DNA of 64,000 nucleotides from Cyclobacteriaceae bacterium (GTDB taxonomy: Bacteria; Bacteroidota; Bacteroidia; Cytophagales; Cyclobacteriaceae). The notes beneath the pieces are model-generated. The model was not told the origin of the DNA and did not search any database. It worked only from the letters and a program-made list of their open reading frames with translations. This document shows, piece after piece, positions 17,380 through 25,959 of the stretch. The translations under genes were made by a program, and so were the position numbers. The DNA lies in NCBI GenBank assembly GCA_012033595.1, contig JAAUQL010000018.1, forward strand, positions 1 through 64,000, given 5' to 3'. Within the stretch, counting starts at the first letter, position 1. Every line of letters starts with the position of its first letter.

Positions 17380-18612
17380 TCAGCCTTCTACCTCAAATCC
17401 TGCCTGTCGCATGTGATCCCAGAAGCTCGGGTACGATTTTTCTACCACCATGTGATTGTGGATGCTTATGTCTGTAAGGGTGGCCAGTGGAGCAAAGGCC
17501 ATAGCCATCCGGTGGTCGTCGTAGGTGTCTATGGAAACATGGGGCTTATTGGTTGTAACATCCGGTGCAGGGATCACCGTCCATTTTCCTTCTCTTTCTT
17601 CCAATCCGGCGCCGATTTTTGCAAGTTCCTGCTGAAGGGCCAGAATGCGATCTGTTTCTTTTATGCGCAGGCTTTCTAATCCGGTAAAAGTAGCCCGTAT
17701 CCCTTTGGCAGCACAAACGACCACGACGGTTTGTGCCAGGTCGGGGCAAGGGCTGAAATCATAGCTGAAATTACCGGCAGCTCCCTGCCTGGAAAGCTTC
17801 AGACCGATAGAAGAAAATTCTGATCTAACGCCCAGTTGGTGCATAATTTCCATGATTTTGTGGTCACCCTGTAGGGAGTTGGGTTTGAGGCCGGTCAATA
17901 CCACCTCAGCACGCTGTGACAAAGCCACAAAGGCAAACCAATAACTCGCCCCCGACCAATCGGACTCCACGGCAAAGGTAGTGGGCTGGTAAGGTGAGGG
18001 ATCAACGATTATGGTGTGTTCTGTTTCAAACCTGACCTGAGCGCCAAATTGCAGCATCAGCTCCATGGTCATTTGCAAATAGGGCAAACTGGCCACTTTG
18101 CCTTGCAAATGTATGGTGAGACCGTGAGGCAAAGTAGGCGCCACCATCATGATGGCTGAGATATACTGACTGCTGATATCGCCACGCATGGAGATTTCCC
18201 TCTTTTTTTGGTGCAGGAAGCCGACAGTTTCCAATGGGGGGTAGCCATCATAATCGAGATATTCGATCTCAGCCCCTATTTCACGCAGTGCATCCACCAA
18301 TATGCCTATGGGTCTCTGACACATTCGCGGGGTGCCCGTTAGTATTTTGTTTTTTCCCGTAAGGGCGCAATATGCCGCCAAAAATCTCATGGTTGTACCC
18401 GCATCGAGCACATTGAGTTCCTTTTGCTCCGATTTCAAAAGCCTCATCATGGTCTGGGTGTCCCGGGCTTCGGCAAGGTTCAACAATTCGCCACCGGCAA
18501 AAGCCTGAATGATCAACGCCCGGTTGCTCTCGCTTTTTGATGAAGGGAGCGCGATGGTAACAGCATCTATGCTTTCTTTTTTTCTAATCAATATCGAAGA
18601 GCGAGAGGGCAT
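17380..18612 (-). CDS. aroA: 3-phosphoshikimate 1-carboxyvinyltransferase (EPSP synthase)
   Basis: Sixth step of the shikimate pathway: transfers enolpyruvate from PEP to shikimate 3-phosphate. About 410 residues, somewhat shorter than E. coli AroA, as usual in Bacteroidota. Motifs include SKSESNRALI (residues about 24-33), LDAGTTMRFLAAY (about 80), CQRPIG, the ETDRI loop and DDHRMAMAFA near the C terminus. It lies downstream of aroB and the DAHPS/CM gene on the same strand, separated by about 310 nt. Confidence 0.95.
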   Translation of the reverse strand: MPSRSSILIRKKESIDAVTIALPSSKSESNRALIIQAFAGGELLNLAEARDTQTMMRLLKSEQKELNVLDAGTTMRFLAAYCALTGKNKILTGTPRMCQRPIGILVDALREIGAEIEYLDYDGYPPLETVGFLHQKKREISMRGDISSQYISAIMMVAPTLPHGLTIHLQGKVASLPYLQMTMELMLQFGAQVRFETEHTIIVDPSPYQPTTFAVESDWSGASYWFAFVALSQRAEVVLTGLKPNSLQGDHKIMEIMHQLGVRSEFSSIGLKLSRQGAAGNFSYDFSPCPDLAQTVVVVCAAKGIRATFTGLESLRIKETDRILALQQELAKIGAGLEEREGKWTVIPAPDVTTNKPHVSIDTYDDHRMAMAFAPLATLTDISIHNHMVVEKSYPSFWDHMRQAGFEVEG

Positions 18613-18754
18613 TTATTCCAATTATTTGAGGTTTAAAATCTTGTATTATACCAATAAGAAATATAAATTCACGAACATTTACAAAGGTGCTTCCAACTTG
18701 TTTTTTAAACACATAGTCTATAGGTAAAAGCACATTTTTTAAGCATTTTTTATC

Positions 18755-18934
18755 ATGAAAAAAATCATCAAAACCGCTTCTCTGCTTACTTCCGGAATTA
18801 TCGTTGGTGCATTGGTGCGAAAATTTGCATTCCAAAGCACTACCCCTAAAGCGCCGTCAGGAGATTCTGTAAAAAGCGTCAAAAATATTTTCAACTCATC
18901 TACCGGTGACGATGGCGAAAATTATTTTGTATAG
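18755..18934 (+). CDS. Possible small membrane protein
   Basis: A 59-codon frame starting at an ATG: the first residues are MKKIIKTASLLTSGIIVGAL, a signal or membrane-anchor-like helix, followed by a polar tail ending in DDGENYFV. I do not recognise the family. It lies in the 309-nt space between aroA and aroB on the opposite strand and overlaps the end of aroB by 13 nt. The charged start, hydrophobic core and polar tail look like a real short protein, but there is no clear promoter or ribosome binding site, so it may be chance. Confidence 0.4.
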   Translation: MKKIIKTASLLTSGIIVGALVRKFAFQSTTPKAPSGDSVKSVKNIFNSSTGDDGENYFV

Positions 18935-19983
18935 GCATTGATGCGCTTGTTGGCATAGTCAATGGCATCGGCAATGTCCTGTTGGTCAATTTCCACATTA
19001 TAGGTACAATCACCAATTTGCTTCAGCAGGGTGCATTTTATTTTGTCTCCTTCATTTTTTTTGTCTTGCCGGGTCAGTAGTACGATTTGCTTTATGTCAC
19101 TTTCGGCAATGGCCTGGCATACATATATTTTCATTATATAATCTGTGATGCTGTCCAGTTCTATCTTCGTAAGGTTCAGTTTGGTATGTGACAGATATGC
19201 TTCGCAAATCATACCGATGGCTATGGCCTCGCCGTGGAGCAGTTTTTTGCCCGGTTTTTCCAGATAGAAGCTTTCTATTGCATGCCCGATGGTATGACCA
19301 AAATTGAGAATTTTCCTCCATCCTTTTTCTGTCGGGTCTTCCAGCACCACCTTCTCTTTGATGGCTACTGAATGTTGCGAAAGCTCAAAAAAATCGAGTT
19401 GCTCGTATGGAGTGTTGACTATTTTTTCAAATTTGTCCGCATCGCGTATGAGGCAATGTTTGATCACCTCAGCGTAGCCCGATCGAAGTTCTGCAGGGGC
19501 TAATGTGGCAAAAAATCCGTCATCCAAAAACACACGCAAGGGGTTCTGGAATACCCCGATGTGGTTTTTGAAATTATGAAAATCGATTCCAAGTTTGCCT
19601 CCAATGCTGGCATCTACCTGAGCGAGCAGGGTGGTTGGGATATTGATAAAATCTATTCCGCGTTTGTAGGTGGCTGCACAAAACCCCCCCATGTCGCCAA
19701 TGACACCCCCACCCAGGTTGATTATTAGTGACTTGCGGTCGAAGGCGTTATTGGTGAGCTGGTTCCAGATGTGCTGACACGTATCGAGGTTTTTGTGTTC
19801 TTCTCCGCTGTTTATTTCTATCACCACATGGTTTGGAAAAGCCACCTGCACCATAGGATAACAATACTTTTTGGTATTGTCATCCACCAGCACGGCAATT
19901 TTAGAAAAATGGTGTGTTTCAAAAAAGTCTGCAATCGCGGTTCTGATGTCTCTGCAAAAGACAACGTTATTTGTTTCTTTCAT
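18922..19983 (-). CDS. aroB: 3-dehydroquinate synthase
   Basis: Second step of the shikimate pathway: NAD-dependent cyclisation of DAHP to 3-dehydroquinate. 353 residues. The NAD-binding GGGVIGDMGGFCAATYKRG (about residue 90), the PTTLLAQVDASIGGK block and the metal-binding HGEAIAIGM and FGHTIGHAIE are present. The start overlaps the end of the DAHPS/CM gene by 17 nt, so the two consecutive pathway steps are co-transcribed and translationally coupled. Confidence 0.96.
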   Translation of the reverse strand: MKETNNVVFCRDIRTAIADFFETHHFSKIAVLVDDNTKKYCYPMVQVAFPNHVVIEINSGEEHKNLDTCQHIWNQLTNNAFDRKSLIINLGGGVIGDMGGFCAATYKRGIDFINIPTTLLAQVDASIGGKLGIDFHNFKNHIGVFQNPLRVFLDDGFFATLAPAELRSGYAEVIKHCLIRDADKFEKIVNTPYEQLDFFELSQHSVAIKEKVVLEDPTEKGWRKILNFGHTIGHAIESFYLEKPGKKLLHGEAIAIGMICEAYLSHTKLNLTKIELDSITDYIMKIYVCQAIAESDIKQIVLLTRQDKKNEGDKIKCTLLKQIGDCTYNVEIDQQDIADAIDYANKRINAYTK

Positions 19984-21070
19984 CGAGAGTTTCTATCGGT
20001 GTGTTCATGATGTATTCCTGCCGCTTGATAGAGGCATCATGGATAAGTTTGAACAAATCCCACATAAACTCCGGGTTCAGCCCGAGGTCTGTTGCCCATT
20101 TGGTGCGGGTTTCCGAAAGCTGCTGCCATCGGTCTTTTTGGAACACCGTGACGTCGTTTTTCTTTTTATAAAGTCCCATTTTCTCCACTATTTCCATTCG
20201 CTGGGCTATTATTTCAAAGAGCTCCCTATCTACGTGGTCTATCTGCTCGCGCAATTCGCCCAGTATGGTGATAAAGTCTTTGTCTTTGGATGTGGGTTGG
20301 CGGAATTTGATGTTCTTAAGCATGGCACCGAGCACTTCGGGGGTGATTTGCTGTGCGGCATCGCTCCAGGCATTTTCGGGATCCCGGTGCGTCTCAATGA
20401 TCAGTCCGTCGTAGTCGAGATCCATGGCGTTTTGAGAAACTTCGAATATAAAATCGCGGGTGCCGCAAATATGACTTGGGTCGCAAATCAATGGGATATT
20501 GCCCAATTGTCGCTTTAGCTCCAGCGGAATCTGCCACATGGGCATGTTCCTGTATTTGGTTTGTTTAAAGGAGGAGAATCCCCGGTGTATTGCCCCTATT
20601 TTGGAAATACCCACATTGCTAATGCGCTCTATAGCACCCAGCCACAGGGCCAGGTCGGGGTTAATGGGGTTTTTTACCATCACAGGCACATCCGTACCGC
20701 GCAATGCTTCGGCAATCTCCTGAACGGTAAAGGGGTTGGTGGTAGATCGGGCACCTACCCATAGCATGTCGATATTGTGCTTAAGGGCCTCATATACATG
20801 TTTTGGTGTGGCCACTTCCACCGCAAACTTTAGCCCGGTTTGTTTTTTGACATGCTGAATCCATCTGAGGGCTTCTTCGCCAATACCTTCAAAATTGTTG
20901 GGCCTTGTGCGTGGTTTCCAAATGCCCGCACGGATAATTTCAATACCTTCATTTTTAATGCGCTGGCTCGTTTCCAGGAGCTGTTCTTCGGTCTCGGCGC
21001 TACATGGTCCGGCGATGATCAACGGTTTTTTCAACCCTAAGCCCCAGCCCTCTAGTGATTCTACTTTCAT
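19967..21070 (-). CDS. Bifunctional DAHP synthase / type II chorismate mutase
   Basis: Fusion protein of 367 residues. Residues about 1-265 are a 3-deoxy-7-phosphoheptulonate synthase (first step of the shikimate pathway) with PLIIAGPCSAE near the N terminus, AGIWKPRTRPNNFEG, and the metal-site CDPSHICG. Residues about 275-365 are an AroQ-type chorismate mutase (LREQIDHVDRELFEIIAQRM, KMGLYKK). This order is characteristic of Bacteroidota and allows control of entry into the pathway by prephenate or aromatic end products. It heads the unit with aroB and perhaps aroA. Confidence 0.94.
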   Translation of the reverse strand: MKVESLEGWGLGLKKPLIIAGPCSAETEEQLLETSQRIKNEGIEIIRAGIWKPRTRPNNFEGIGEEALRWIQHVKKQTGLKFAVEVATPKHVYEALKHNIDMLWVGARSTTNPFTVQEIAEALRGTDVPVMVKNPINPDLALWLGAIERISNVGISKIGAIHRGFSSFKQTKYRNMPMWQIPLELKRQLGNIPLICDPSHICGTRDFIFEVSQNAMDLDYDGLIIETHRDPENAWSDAAQQITPEVLGAMLKNIKFRQPTSKDKDFITILGELREQIDHVDRELFEIIAQRMEIVEKMGLYKKKNDVTVFQKDRWQQLSETRTKWATDLGLNPEFMWDLFKLIHDASIKRQEYIMNTPIETLDERNK

Positions 21071-21156
21071 TGTATTTTACAGTAATAATTATTTAAATTC
21101 GACCCGTTTTTCAATTAGATTTTTAGGTACGTATACACAGGAATTTTTGAGCAGTT

Positions 21157-22331
21157 ATGAAATCTAATATCTCATTCGCAGATACATCCATTGCATTTTC
21201 CTACAAGTCAGATGAAGCGTTGCGAAAAAGCCACTTGCTGTTTTCATCGATCAACAATCCAACATTGTCAAAATTGGGTGCGAATATCGTGAAAATAGCC
21301 CTGAAATTAAAACTCCCTATCAAAGGAATTATAAGAAAGACTGTTTTCAGACATTTTTGCGGGGGCGAAACCATCGACCAATGCGATACTACCATTCAAA
21401 AACTGGCAGATTACCATATCAAAACCATCCTTGACTATGCCGCAGAAGGCGATGCCGGTGAGGAAAATTACGAATTGGCCGTGCTTGAAATCCTCCGTAC
21501 GTAGATAAGGCGGCCACTAACCCCAATATCCCTTTTAGCGTGTTTAAGCCTACCGGAATCGCATCGAAGAAATTGCTGGAAAAAATCCAGCTTGGCATTG
21601 CACTGGACGCAAAGGAGCAGGCACATATTGAAGCCACCAAAAGGCGATTTGACACCATAGCCAAAGCCTGCCAGGAAAAAAACGTTCAGCTTTATATCGA
21701 TAGCGAAGATAGTTTTTATCAGGATCCGATAGATGAACTTGTGTATGCTTTGATGGAAAAGTACAATACCCCAAAAGCTGTGGTGTTCAATACCTATCAA
21801 ATGTACCGCGTGGGTATGCTCGATAATCTGAAAAGGGCAAATGAGCGGGGGCGTACATTGGGGTACCACGTCGGGGCTAAGCTGGTGCGCGGAGCCTATA
21901 TGGAAAAAGAAAGGGAACGCGCAGAAGAAAAAGGATATAACGATCCGATCTTGCCCGATAAGGAGCATACCGACCAGCAATACAATGATGCCTTGCGTTA
22001 TTGTGTAGAAAATATAGACAATATGGAATTGTGCTCAGGCTCACACAACGAACAGAGCAACTACCTCCTGACCGAGCTGATAGCGCACCATCAATTGTCC
22101 AGGGACGACAAGCGCATCTACTTTGCCCAACTCTATGGCATGAGTGACCACATCTCATTTAACCTGGCCCATGCGGGGTATAACGTAGTGAAGTACGTGC
22201 CTTATGGACCAATAGAAACAGTGATGCCATATCTATTTCGCCGGGCAGAAGAAAACACCTCTATAGCCGGCCAAAGCAGCCGCGAACTGGAGCTGATTAC
22301 CAAAGAGCTGAAAAGGAGGAGGCGTAATTGA
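21157..22331 (+). CDS. Proline dehydrogenase (frameshifted in this sequence)
   Basis: FAD-dependent enzyme that oxidises proline to pyrroline-5-carboxylate, monofunctional form, about 391 residues when restored. The frame 21157-21504 gives the N-terminal 115 residues, then a TAG; the rest runs from about 21504 in another frame. Restoring one base (an A between ACG and TA near 21501) gives a continuous RTIDKAATNPNIPF join. The C-terminal half has the PRODH barrel blocks VKLVRGAYMEKER, GSHNEQSN, LYGMSDHISF and YVPYGPIETVMPYLFRRAEEN. Probably intact in the organism; see the findings on deletions. Confidence 0.85.
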
Positions 22332-22563
22332 TGCGATTACCCAGATCAGTCTCATCTGTTAGATTGCGAATGGTGCGCTAGCATAGTCGCCCTTGCGAAT
22401 GTAAACAGTTTGAAAAACTGACTGATGTGTAAGGATGCTGCGACTGCAAAATTCAGGCTTTTTGGAATATAGCGCATTCCGGAATAGGGCAGCAAATCGA
22501 TTTGCCAACAAAATTGTATTTTAGTAGTTCAAATATTTTGTTGAAATATTCTAAAGAAAACTC

Positions 22564-24011
22564 ATGTCAGAAAAAAGAAAAATCACAGTCGCATATGGAG
22601 ACGGCATCGGCCCCGAAATCATGCAAGCCACCATCGATATTCTCATTGCTGCAGGAGCGCAGATAGACACCGAGGTAATAGAAATAGGCGAGAAAGTTTT
22701 CGAAAAGGCATTTCTACCGGCATTGCCGATGAATCGTGGGCTTCAATCAAAAAAAACAAGGTTTTTCTAAAGGCACCAATTACCACACCGCAGGGTGGGG
22801 GATTTAAAAGTCTGAATGTAGCTACACGTACCACCCTCGGGCTTTTTGCCAATGTACGCCCTTGTCGTTCGTTTTTTCCTTATGTGCCTACCAATCATCC
22901 ACTCACCGATATGGTCATCATCCGCGAAAACGAAGAAGACCTCTATGCCGGCATCGAACATCAGCAAACCAATGAGGTGGTACAAGCTTTGAAACTCATC
23001 TCCAGACCTGGATCAGAAAAAATCATTCGCTACGCCTTTGAATACGCCCGGGTCTATGGCCGAAAGCGCGTTACCTGCATGAGCAAAGACAATATTATGA
23101 AACAGGTAGATGGCCTCTTTCATAAAATATTTGACGAAGTAGCCCGAGAATATCCCGACATTGAGCACAACCATATGATCATTGATATTGGTTCGGCCAT
23201 TATTGCCGACAGGCCACACTCACTCGATGTGGTGGTGACGGAAAACCTCTATGGCGACATCATCTCCGACATTGCCGCACAGGTGACAGGTTCGGTGGGG
23301 CTCGGGGGTTCTGCAAATATCGGGGAGGATGTGGCTATGTTTGAGGCCATCCATGGATCTGCACCCGATATTGCCGGGCTCGACATCGCCAATCCCTCAG
23401 GCCTGATCAATGCAGCCTGCATGATGCTGGTACACATTAACCAGCAACAAGTGGCAGAAAAAATAAAAAATGCCTGGCTCAAAACCATAGAAGACGGTAT
23501 CCACACTTCTGACATTTATAATAAAGATTCATTGCGCAAGGTATGGACACAGGAGTTTGCAAGAGAAGTGATTTTGCGTCTGGGGCAGGAGCCGGTCAGG
23601 CTGAGACCCGAGAAATATAAAGAGGGGGAAGGGATGAGCAGGATCAAATTGTCGAAGCGACCAAAAGCAAAAAAAGAATTGGTCGGCGTGGACATATTTC
23701 TCGATTGGGACGAAGCAGATCGCGATCCCAACAAACTGGCCACAGCATTGAAGCCAATGGACAGGAATGGGGTCAAACTTTCTATCATTACCAATCGCGG
23801 GGTGAAAGTATATCCAAATGGCCATCCCGAGACTTTTTGCTCTGATCACTGGCGGTGCAGGTTTATGGCCGAAGAAGGAAAGGGGATGAAACACGACCAA
23901 ATCATCGATTTGCTAAAAGGAATCAAAGACAACGGACTTGACTTTATCAAAATAGAAAACAACTATACTTTTGATGGCGAAAGGGGCTTTTCGCTGGCAC
24001 AGGGGGAGTGA
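22564..24011 (+). CDS. icd: NADP-dependent isocitrate dehydrogenase (frameshifted in this sequence)
   Basis: TCA-cycle enzyme converting isocitrate to 2-oxoglutarate, about 482 residues when restored. The N-terminal 48 residues (KITVAYGDGIGPEIM) lie in one frame and the rest in another; adding one G to the GG at 22707-22708 restores EKGISTGIADESWASIKKN. Other blocks: IIRENEEDLYAGIEHQQT, RVTCMSKDNIMK, ENLYGDIISD and EAIHGSAPDIAG. The C-terminal extension of about 150 residues after the dehydrogenase core (VGVDIFLDW, MKHDQIIDLL) is the mark of the Thermus-type isocitrate dehydrogenase. This is a central gene, so the frameshift is most likely an error. Confidence 0.88.
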
Positions 24012-24049
24012 TTTATTAGGTTCCGATTTCTTACTCTGGTAGTTGCCAA

Positions 24050-24445
24050 ATGCCCATTTTAAAAGATATTATCATTATTGAGCTTGCAAAATATTTGATA
24101 TTGACGGTGGCCATACATGCTGCCCTGTCGGCAGAAGTGTATGCCCAGACAGAACCTGTGGGCAAGGCATCGTACTATGCCGACCGCTTCGAAGGTCGGA
24201 AAACTGCCTGCGGCGAGTTGTACTGCTCCGATTCGCTCACTGCGGCCCATCGCACGCTACCTTTTGGCACCAAAGTGAAAGTGACGCATATCAAAAACAA
24301 CAACTGTGTGGTGGTCAGGATCAACGATAGAGGACCCCATGTGCCGGGCAGAACCCTCGACTTGTCGAGGAAAGCCATGGAATTGCTCGATGGCATTGCC
24401 GAAGGGGTAATAGAGGTAAAAATCGAAATCGTCCTTGAGGAATAG
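24050..24445 (+). CDS. rlpA: RlpA-family septal ring lytic transglycosylase-like protein
   Basis: Exported protein of 131 residues with a signal-like N terminus (cleavage near VYAQ) and one RlpA-type double-psi beta barrel: GKASYYADRFEGRKTACGE, TAAHRTLPFGTKVKVTH, and VRINDRGPHVPGRTLDLSRKAMELL. The Asp and catalytic-site residues of RlpA (in NDRGP) are present. RlpA in Pseudomonas cleaves denuded glycan at the septum; many Bacteroidota homologs are short like this one and lack the SPOR domain, which is absent here too. Confidence 0.88.
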   Translation: MPILKDIIIIELAKYLILTVAIHAALSAEVYAQTEPVGKASYYADRFEGRKTACGELYCSDSLTAAHRTLPFGTKVKVTHIKNNNCVVVRINDRGPHVPGRTLDLSRKAMELLDGIAEGVIEVKIEIVLEE

Positions 24446-24464
24446 CCGTCATACATTAATTTTG
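24435..24464 (+). promoter_or_regulatory. Promoter of the DUF819 gene
   Basis: TTG at 24435-24437 and TAATTTTG at 24457-24464 (TAnnTTTG) are 19 nt apart. The next gene begins at 24485, leaving a leader of about 14 nt. The promoter overlaps the end of rlpA. Confidence 0.5.
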
Positions 24465-24484
24465 GCGACTTTAATTTTTTCACC

Positions 24485-25753
24485 ATGCCCATATATTTCA
24501 CCATCCTCTTCGTCGCCGGATATTTTATACTTCCTGTTTTCATCATCATACTTACACAAAAAGTGTCCCTGCTCCGCAAAACAGGAGCGGTGGTATTGGC
24601 TTATGTTTTTGGCCTTTTACTGGGGAATACCGGACTTTTTCCCCGGCCAAGCCCGGAGTTTATGTCGATATTGGGAAATAGGGCACAAATGGCCGATCAT
24701 CAGGTGCAGTTGCTTTTTGAGCAAGGTTTAATTAGCCACTCTGATGTTATTGCCAATGATGTGGCGCGCATTCAAAACACGCTGATGTCAGTGGTGATAC
24801 TTTTGGCGATACCACTTTTGCTTTTTTCTCTCGATATCAGGAAATGGATCAAACTGGTCGGTGAAGCCCTTCTCTCTTTGTTTTTGGCTATGGTTTCATT
24901 GCTAATGGCCGTGTTTTTAGGCTTTTATATATACAAAGACCTCATCGATGAACCCTGGAAGATCAGCGGTATGCTGGTCGGATTGTACACCGGAGGCACG
25001 CCCAACCTTGCCGCCATTAGCGCAGGTTTGGAAGTCAACCCCGACACCTTTTTGCTTACTCATAGTTACGATATGGTGGTGGGAGCCATTTGCCTGGTTT
25101 TTCTCATGACTATGGCTCAGCGGGTGTTTGGGCTTTTTCTGCCTGGCTTTAAAGTGAAACACGCAGCTCGAATTTTTCCTTTGGAAACGATGAGCGAAGA
25201 CATCGATGGTTTTGTGGGTATGCTTGATAAATGGGGCATTTTGGAGTTGCTGAAAGGATTGGGCATGGCATCTATGGTGGTTGCGGTTGCCGGAGGTTTG
25301 AGCACCCTCGTGCCAAAGAGCGCGGAGATGGTTACGGTCATTCTTACCATCACCACCCTGGGCTTGCTGTTGAGTAGCTGGAAACTGATCAACAAAATAG
25401 CACACACCTTTCAGTTGGGCATGTATTTTATTATTGTTTTTTCGCTGATTGTAGCTTCTATGGGCGACCTTCACAACATGTTTCATATTGAAAATCTGCA
25501 CCTCTTTGGCTTCGTGACCCTGGTGGTGATCGGATCTATGGTTATACATGTATTTTTTTCTTTTGTATTCAGGATCGATACCGACACCACCATCATTACC
25601 ATAACGGCCCTTACCTATTCGCCACCCTTTGTGCCGGTGGTGGCAGGCGCTTTAAAGAACAAAGAAGTGATCATCTCTGGCTTGACGGCAGGCATATTGG
25701 GCTATGCTATAGGCAATTATCTTGGACTTGCCATAGCCTATTTTTTGAGGTGA
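24485..25753 (+). CDS. DUF819 family integral membrane protein
   Basis: Polytopic inner-membrane protein, 422 residues, with about ten hydrophobic helices, matching the DUF819 (YjcL-like) family, thought to be transporters. Typical blocks are GLYTGGTPNLAAISAGL in the middle (a glycine-rich re-entrant-like segment) and the C-terminal YSPPFVPVVAGALKNKEVIISGLTAGILGYAIGNYLG. The substrate is unknown. Single gene with its own promoter. Confidence 0.85.
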   Translation: MPIYFTILFVAGYFILPVFIIILTQKVSLLRKTGAVVLAYVFGLLLGNTGLFPRPSPEFMSILGNRAQMADHQVQLLFEQGLISHSDVIANDVARIQNTLMSVVILLAIPLLLFSLDIRKWIKLVGEALLSLFLAMVSLLMAVFLGFYIYKDLIDEPWKISGMLVGLYTGGTPNLAAISAGLEVNPDTFLLTHSYDMVVGAICLVFLMTMAQRVFGLFLPGFKVKHAARIFPLETMSEDIDGFVGMLDKWGILELLKGLGMASMVVAVAGGLSTLVPKSAEMVTVILTITTLGLLLSSWKLINKIAHTFQLGMYFIIVFSLIVASMGDLHNMFHIENLHLFGFVTLVVIGSMVIHVFFSFVFRIDTDTTIITITALTYSPPFVPVVAGALKNKEVIISGLTAGILGYAIGNYLGLAIAYFLR

Positions 25754-25959
25754 TTATTTAGTTGCTGCCCATAAAGTCAAGAGATGCGGATCATACCAGA
25801 AATGAAACCGCAATCTACATTGCCTAAATTATATGTATCAGAAGCCATTTCTCCTTTTCTGGATGTCGAAAGCAATACCTCTAAAAGCTTCAATCATACC
25901 ATCAAGGGCATAAGGATGCTTACCTTTGGATAAATTTTCCGAACGCTTTCACCCTGCGC

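Noticed and set aside
19871-20518. A 215-codon plus-strand frame opposite aroB and DAHPS/CM.
   Set aside because: Shadow frame; no recognisable family and both minus-strand genes are full-length.
25784-25932. A 49-codon plus-strand frame between DUF819 and the GH2 gene.
   Set aside because: No family, no start context and no promoter; too short to support.
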